Made by a program: the position numbers and the translations under genes. This document shows positions 60,004 through 64,000 of a stretch of DNA of 64,000 nt, one piece after another. The notes below the pieces were generated by a model. It was not told where the DNA came from and ran no database searches. It saw only the letters and a list, made by a program, of their open reading frames with translations. Within the stretch, counting starts at the first letter, position 1. The number at the start of each line of letters is the position of its first letter. Source of the stretch: Lobosporangium transversale. Lineage: Eukaryota; Mortierellomycota; Mortierellomycetes; Mortierellales; Mortierellaceae. Location: NCBI RefSeq assembly GCF_002105155.1, contig NW_019029010.1, forward strand, positions 372,001 through 436,000, in the 5' to 3' direction.

Positions 60004-61443
60004 ACTTCATAGATTCATGATTAGAGCTAACCCCTGATATATTGAAATACATGTTAGTTTTCATCTGGATCATGCTGCAGGATTACCATACTTTACAGAG
60101 AGAGTAAAACAAAGAGCAAAAAAAGAAAAGAAAAGAAACGAAAAAGGAACAAGTTGACAGATATTCTGTATACGTCTCGATCACTCATCTCTTATTTTTC
60201 TTTTCAAAAAATTCCCAATTCAGACTTCTTTCAGAGGACGCGTTTTCATGACACATCCTACGAAAGCTATTTTCAAATGGCTCTTATCAGACTATGTCAA
60301 AGTCAGGTATTTTCTTTTTTTTTCTTTTTTTTTTTTTTTTGTTTTTATAAAAAAAAATATCCAGACTCCTTGTATAATAACTTTTTGCTTTATATATACT
60401 TATGTTTATATATATATATATATATATATTAGCAATGTTGGTTCCAATGAAATGGTATATGACGAGACGCAATTAGCTGCTTGCTACGAAAAGATTGAGA
60501 CCGTGGATTATCATCAGGAGATGAACGTCGACGGTATCAAATTCACAGGATACAATGCAGGTCACGTCTTGGGGGCCGCCATGTTCTTGATCGAAATTGC
60601 TGGTGTCAAGGTAGCTTTTTTTTTTTTTTTTTTTTTTTTTTCGCACAGGTGTTTTCTTTGATCCATGTTTAAACTTCTTTTTATTTTTGTCACAACTTTT
60701 AAACATGAACAGATTTTATATACAGGGGATTACTCACGCGAAGAAGATCGCCACTTGATGGCAGCAGAGAAACCCACAAATGTGCAGACAGATGTCCTGA
60801 TCTGTGAATCCACCTATGGTGTCCAAAGCCATGAGCCTCGAATCGATCGTGAACGACGCTTTACTTCCACAGTCCATGAAATTGTTCAACGTGGGGGACG
60901 TTGCCTCTTACCGGTCTTCGCTTTAGGACAAGCACAGGAATTACTTTTAATGTTGGATGAATATTGGGCAGCCCATCCAGAACTGGAATCGGTCCCGGTT
61001 TATTACGCTTCCTCCTTGGCGAAGAAATGTATGACGGTCTATCAGACCTATATCAACATGATGAATTCCAAGATCCGAAAACAATTCGCCATCTCCAACC
61101 CTTTTGTCTTTAAACATATCTCTCATCTTAAAAACATGGACATGTTTGATGATACGGGCCCATGTGTGATGATGGCCAGTCCTGGAATGCTACAAAATGG
61201 TTTATCAAGAGAACTGTTTGAACGATGGTGTACCGACAAGAAGAATGGATTGTTGATCACTGGATATTGTGTCGAGAACACGTTGGCAAAAGATGTCATG
61301 AATGAACCTGATGAAATCCAGACCATGAACGGACAGAAATTAAAGTTACGCATGTCGGTCGATTATATTTCCTTCTCCGCTCACGTTGATTACACTCAGA
61401 ATAGTGCTTTTATCGATGAAGTGAAAGCACCCTATGTTGTAAG

Positions 61444-61477
<34 letters not shown>

Positions 61478-62673
61478 AAAGGATATTCAAATATGCAGCA
61501 GAAATGTGGAAGTGTTATAAAACAACTTTTTTTAAACAAGCTTTCCTCTCTAACTTATAATTTTTATTAAAAAAATAAAAAAAAAAAAAAAAAAAAAAAA
61601 AAAAGATCTTGGTCCACGGAGAGACCAATGCGATGGGTCGCCTCAAGAGTGCATTGATGAGTAAATATTCAGAACGCGATGAGGAGATCCATATCTTTAC
61701 CCCCAAGAACACAGAGACGGTAAAGCTTTATTTCCGTGGAGAGAAATTGGCTCGAACGATTGGGCATATGGCAGCGACTTTTCCAGAGAAGGACACAATG
61801 GTCACGGGTGTTTTGGTCGTCAAGGATTTCCAATATACTATCATGGATACTTCGGATCTGGAAGAGTTTGCGGGTCTAAAGACCACGGCAGTCCTTCAAC
61901 GTCAAATTGTTCCTTATCATGCTTCGTTTACGTTGTTGAAGTATCATTTGCAACAGATGTTTGGGAAAGTTCGGGAATTGGAACGTGATCTTAATAAACA
62001 GGAAACTGTCAGGGTAAAAAGAAGAAAGAAAGAAAGAAGAAAAATGCATGTAAGACTATGGTCTTGTTGCTATTACTAACGTGTCCTTCAATCATTCATG
62101 TTTTTTTATTTGTTTGTTTGTTTGTTTTGATCTTTCAAGATCTTTGATACTGTTGACGTGAAAGAGTACAATGTCAACCATGTGCTACTAGAGTGGATTG
62201 GCAATTCGGTCAACGATATGATAGCAGATTCAGTTCTAGCGGTGATCCTCAACATTGAGTCAAGTCCGGCCTCTGTTAAGCTCACAAAATCAGACCATAC
62301 CCACTCACATACACATGGACAGCCTCATCATCATCCATCTTCATCTATCAAGGTTGAAAAGGAAGACACGAAAGAGAGCAACGACATCTTGTCAACAAGT
62401 GGTGGTGATGGTGTTATTAGTAGTAACGGTGATATTTCTTTGGTGGAACGTAATCCTTCAGACGAGTTCCAGGATCTAGTCATGTTCTTCGCAAGCCAGT
62501 TTGGAGCCGAGAATGTGGAGCAAGATGAAAAGACTAGGACCATTGAGATCACAATGGATGGTGTACAGGCAACGGTTGACTGCAATCAGTTCGTGGTCAA
62601 ATGTGAGACAGATGCTTTGAGGCACCGAACCCAGAACGTCTTGGAACGCGCTGTACGTACTTGCATGCAATAG
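59458..62673 (+). CDS. YSH1: mRNA 3'-end endonuclease YSH1/CPSF73 (CPSF3)
   Basis: Eight exons: 59458-59589, 59868-59965, 60058-60103, 60224-60306, 60433-60610, 60713-61438, 61606-62013 and 62140-62673, giving 734 residues. Metallo-beta-lactamase motifs: [30 protein letters not shown] (HxHxDH, restored over intron 2), [13 protein letters not shown] and LYTGDYS. Beta-CASP landmarks: [29 protein letters not shown] and ISFSAHVDY, then ILVHGETN. By family knowledge it is the zinc endonuclease that cuts pre-mRNA in the cleavage and polyadenylation factor. The C-terminal domain carries a His-rich insert ([14 protein letters not shown]) and an acidic/serine stretch. Introns carry long T- or A-runs, several right after the donor. 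A candidate polyadenylation signal AATAAA lies at 62728-62733. Confidence 0.96.
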
Positions 62674-62871
62674 AGGAACAAGGAAAAGAAAGGGGAAGAG
62701 GAAGTCTTTAGTCTCTACTTTTTATCGAATAAAGAACATCTATTGTAGTGTATTAATCTTTGCTACACTATTTTAGTTCTTATTGTTATTATTATTATTA
62801 TTATTATTTATTGCTTTGTTATTTTTATTATGTAAACTATTCAGCATCTGGTCACCCAACACTAATTTAAA

Positions 62872-64000
62872 TTACAGAAGATGCATAACTAGATGTTTGA
62901 TGTCGCTATTATTAGTACTGATGCTGTTGATGCTGCTGACTTTTGGACATTGTTGTTGCTGCTCCACTTGTTCTATACGCGACACAGCCGCATCCAGTCT
63001 TTCGATAGTTGTCAACAATTGTTGTATCCGCTCATCTTTACGATTATTTTCGTCTTCAAGTTGTTGAATAAGGGCTAATGCTTTAACTTTTTCTCCTTTT
63101 CTGGAACTATGATTGCTTCTAGTTGATGCTGATGTTGACAGGGCTGAAGTAAAAACTGGTGAAGATGACGACAACGATGATGAGGTTGATAAGGATAGTG
63201 ATGATGATAGTTGTGCACTCTCGATGAAGACTGAGCTGTTCCTGTTGCTCTTCTCCATACTGTGTTGTTGTTCTTGTTGCTGTTGTTGTTGTTGAAACTC
63301 CTGCTCTTTATCTTGAGACCAATGATTGAATAGTTCATGACTATAACTGTATCTTCTATGACTCTTGCCACTATTATTGCTGATGCTGGAGAATAAAAGT
63401 GTGCCTTCATCATAATCATCGTGGCCATGACTGCTACTACCACTGCTACTACTACTACCACTACTACTTCTACTACTATTACTACCACTACTACCATTAT
63501 TACCATCACCAATAATAGTACTGCCGCCAATAACAGTGCTACCAGCACTCAATGTCGACATACGTTTCATCTCCACGATCTCACGCTCCAACAACGTGAT
63601 CCGCTTTAACTTTGTGATCTGTTCTCGAGCCTGGTGCTTTAACTGGTTCTCCAAGTCCTCCAATACTACCTGTTTTTGCAATAGGTTCGCCTCATAGTGT
63701 TGAATTAGCTGTTCCAGTTCATGGATCTCCAATTGATGTCGGGCCTCTGATTCCTTCGTTTGAAAATCTCGACGTTGATGAGTCAAGAGCAATTCTTGTT
63801 TGAGCCCTTGGAGATATCGCTCCAGTTCTGTGATCTTGGACCTTAATGTCGAATTCTCAAGAGTCAATCGCCTTGAGGGCATAAAACCAGCCAAGAAAGA
63901 GAATCGACGGCGTCCTGAAGTTGAATTATTATTCTTACACTTGTTATCATATTTGCTAAAGCATCTAGCGTAATCGTTGTTGATAATGTTGCTACTGTTG
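62872..64000 (-). CDS. Coiled-coil protein, C-terminal part, cut by the right window edge
   Basis: One open frame of about 376 residues runs from the window edge to the stop at 62872. No start codon is assigned because the frame is open to the edge. An Asn/Ser-rich lead ends in a basic stretch GRRRFSFLAGFMPSRRLTLE, followed by about 90 residues of heptad-patterned coiled coil (LRSKITELERYLQGLKQELL, HQLEIHELEQLIQHYEANLL, LEDLENQL). A Ser/Gly-rich linker (encoded by TAC/TGC-type triplets), a Gln run and another Ser-rich linker lead to a short second coiled coil (VKALALIQQLEDENNRKDER, IQQLLTTIERLDAAVSRIEQ). I do not recognise the family; a cytoskeletal or spindle-pole role would be speculation. 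Convergent with YSH1, with 198 bp between stops. Confidence 0.7.
   Translation of the reverse strand, partial: NSSNIINNDYARCFSKYDNKCKNNNSTSGRRRFSFLAGFMPSRRLTLENSTLRSKITELERYLQGLKQELLLTHQRRDFQTKESEARHQLEIHELEQLIQHYEANLLQKQVVLEDLENQLKHQAREQITKLKRITLLEREIVEMKRMSTLSAGSTVIGGSTIIGDGNNGSSGSNSSRSSSGSSSSSGSSSHGHDDYDEGTLLFSSISNNSGKSHRRYSYSHELFNHWSQDKEQEFQQQQQQQEQQHSMEKSNRNSSVFIESAQLSSSLSLSTSSSLSSSSPVFTSALSTSASTRSNHSSRKGEKVKALALIQQLEDENNRKDERIQQLLTTIERLDAAVSRIEQVEQQQQCPKVSSINSISTNNSDIKHLVMHLL

Noticed and set aside
63113..63609. Asp-rich and Thr-rich plus-strand frames at the right edge
   Set aside because: They are antisense readings of the Ser-rich linker of the coiled-coil gene.

Overview
The window is nuclear DNA of a filamentous, early-diverging fungus. 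Mucoromycota, and within it a Mortierella-like lineage, is the best guess. The evidence is a dense set of short GT-AG introns, AT-rich spacers with very many 15-50 nt poly(A)/poly(T) runs, and a gene set that mixes general fungal genes (PHO80-type cyclin, RPB10, YSH1, PRP28) with genes absent from the model yeasts and best known from animals (exportin-6, SZT2, SFSWAP, cystinosin). There are no bacterial operons, CRISPR arrays or rRNA, and I found no convincing tRNA.

Layout. 1-1530 (-): N-terminal part of an exportin-6-like karyopherin, cut by the window edge. 2158-5848 (-): M1 aminopeptidase. 6370-7908 (-): unrecognised proline-rich protein. 7909-12080: gene-poor. 12081-14518 (-): SWAP/SURP splicing regulator. 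14782-17348 (-): ADCK2-like mitochondrial ABC1/UbiB kinase. 18218-19996 (-): UPF3, divergent from RPB10 at 20282-20949 (+). 21797-22836 (-): PHO80-type cyclin. 22837-28845: gene-poor, with a foldback repeat and a decayed hAT transposase. 28846-30937 (+): predicted mitochondrial membrane protein fused to a J domain. 31393-44213 (+): a very large SZT2-like protein of about 3,990 residues. 44410-51312 (-): a giant PIP kinase with a predicted N-terminal membrane anchor. 52436-53743 (-): cystinosin-like PQ-loop transporter, divergent from an Erj5-like ER J-protein at 54281-55695 (+). 55960-59012 (-): PRP28, divergent from YSH1/CPSF73 at 59458-62673 (+). 62872-64000 (-): coiled-coil protein cut by the right edge.

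Exon models were built by hand from splice signals. Every junction reported for a coding gene keeps the reading frame and, where a family is known, restores family motifs across the junction (for example HEIAH, HPD, MDYS, HFHLDH). First exons are the least certain parts.

Themes. Several genes act in mRNA metabolism: RPB10, SFSWAP, PRP28, YSH1 and UPF3. Two pairs of them share short divergent promoters. A second group concerns nutrient and membrane signalling: SZT2, the PHO80-type cyclin, the PIP kinase and cystinosin. The most notable finds are the fungal SZT2 and exportin-6 homologues, the membrane-protein/J-domain fusion and the anchored PIP kinase. No wholly new multi-gene system is evident.
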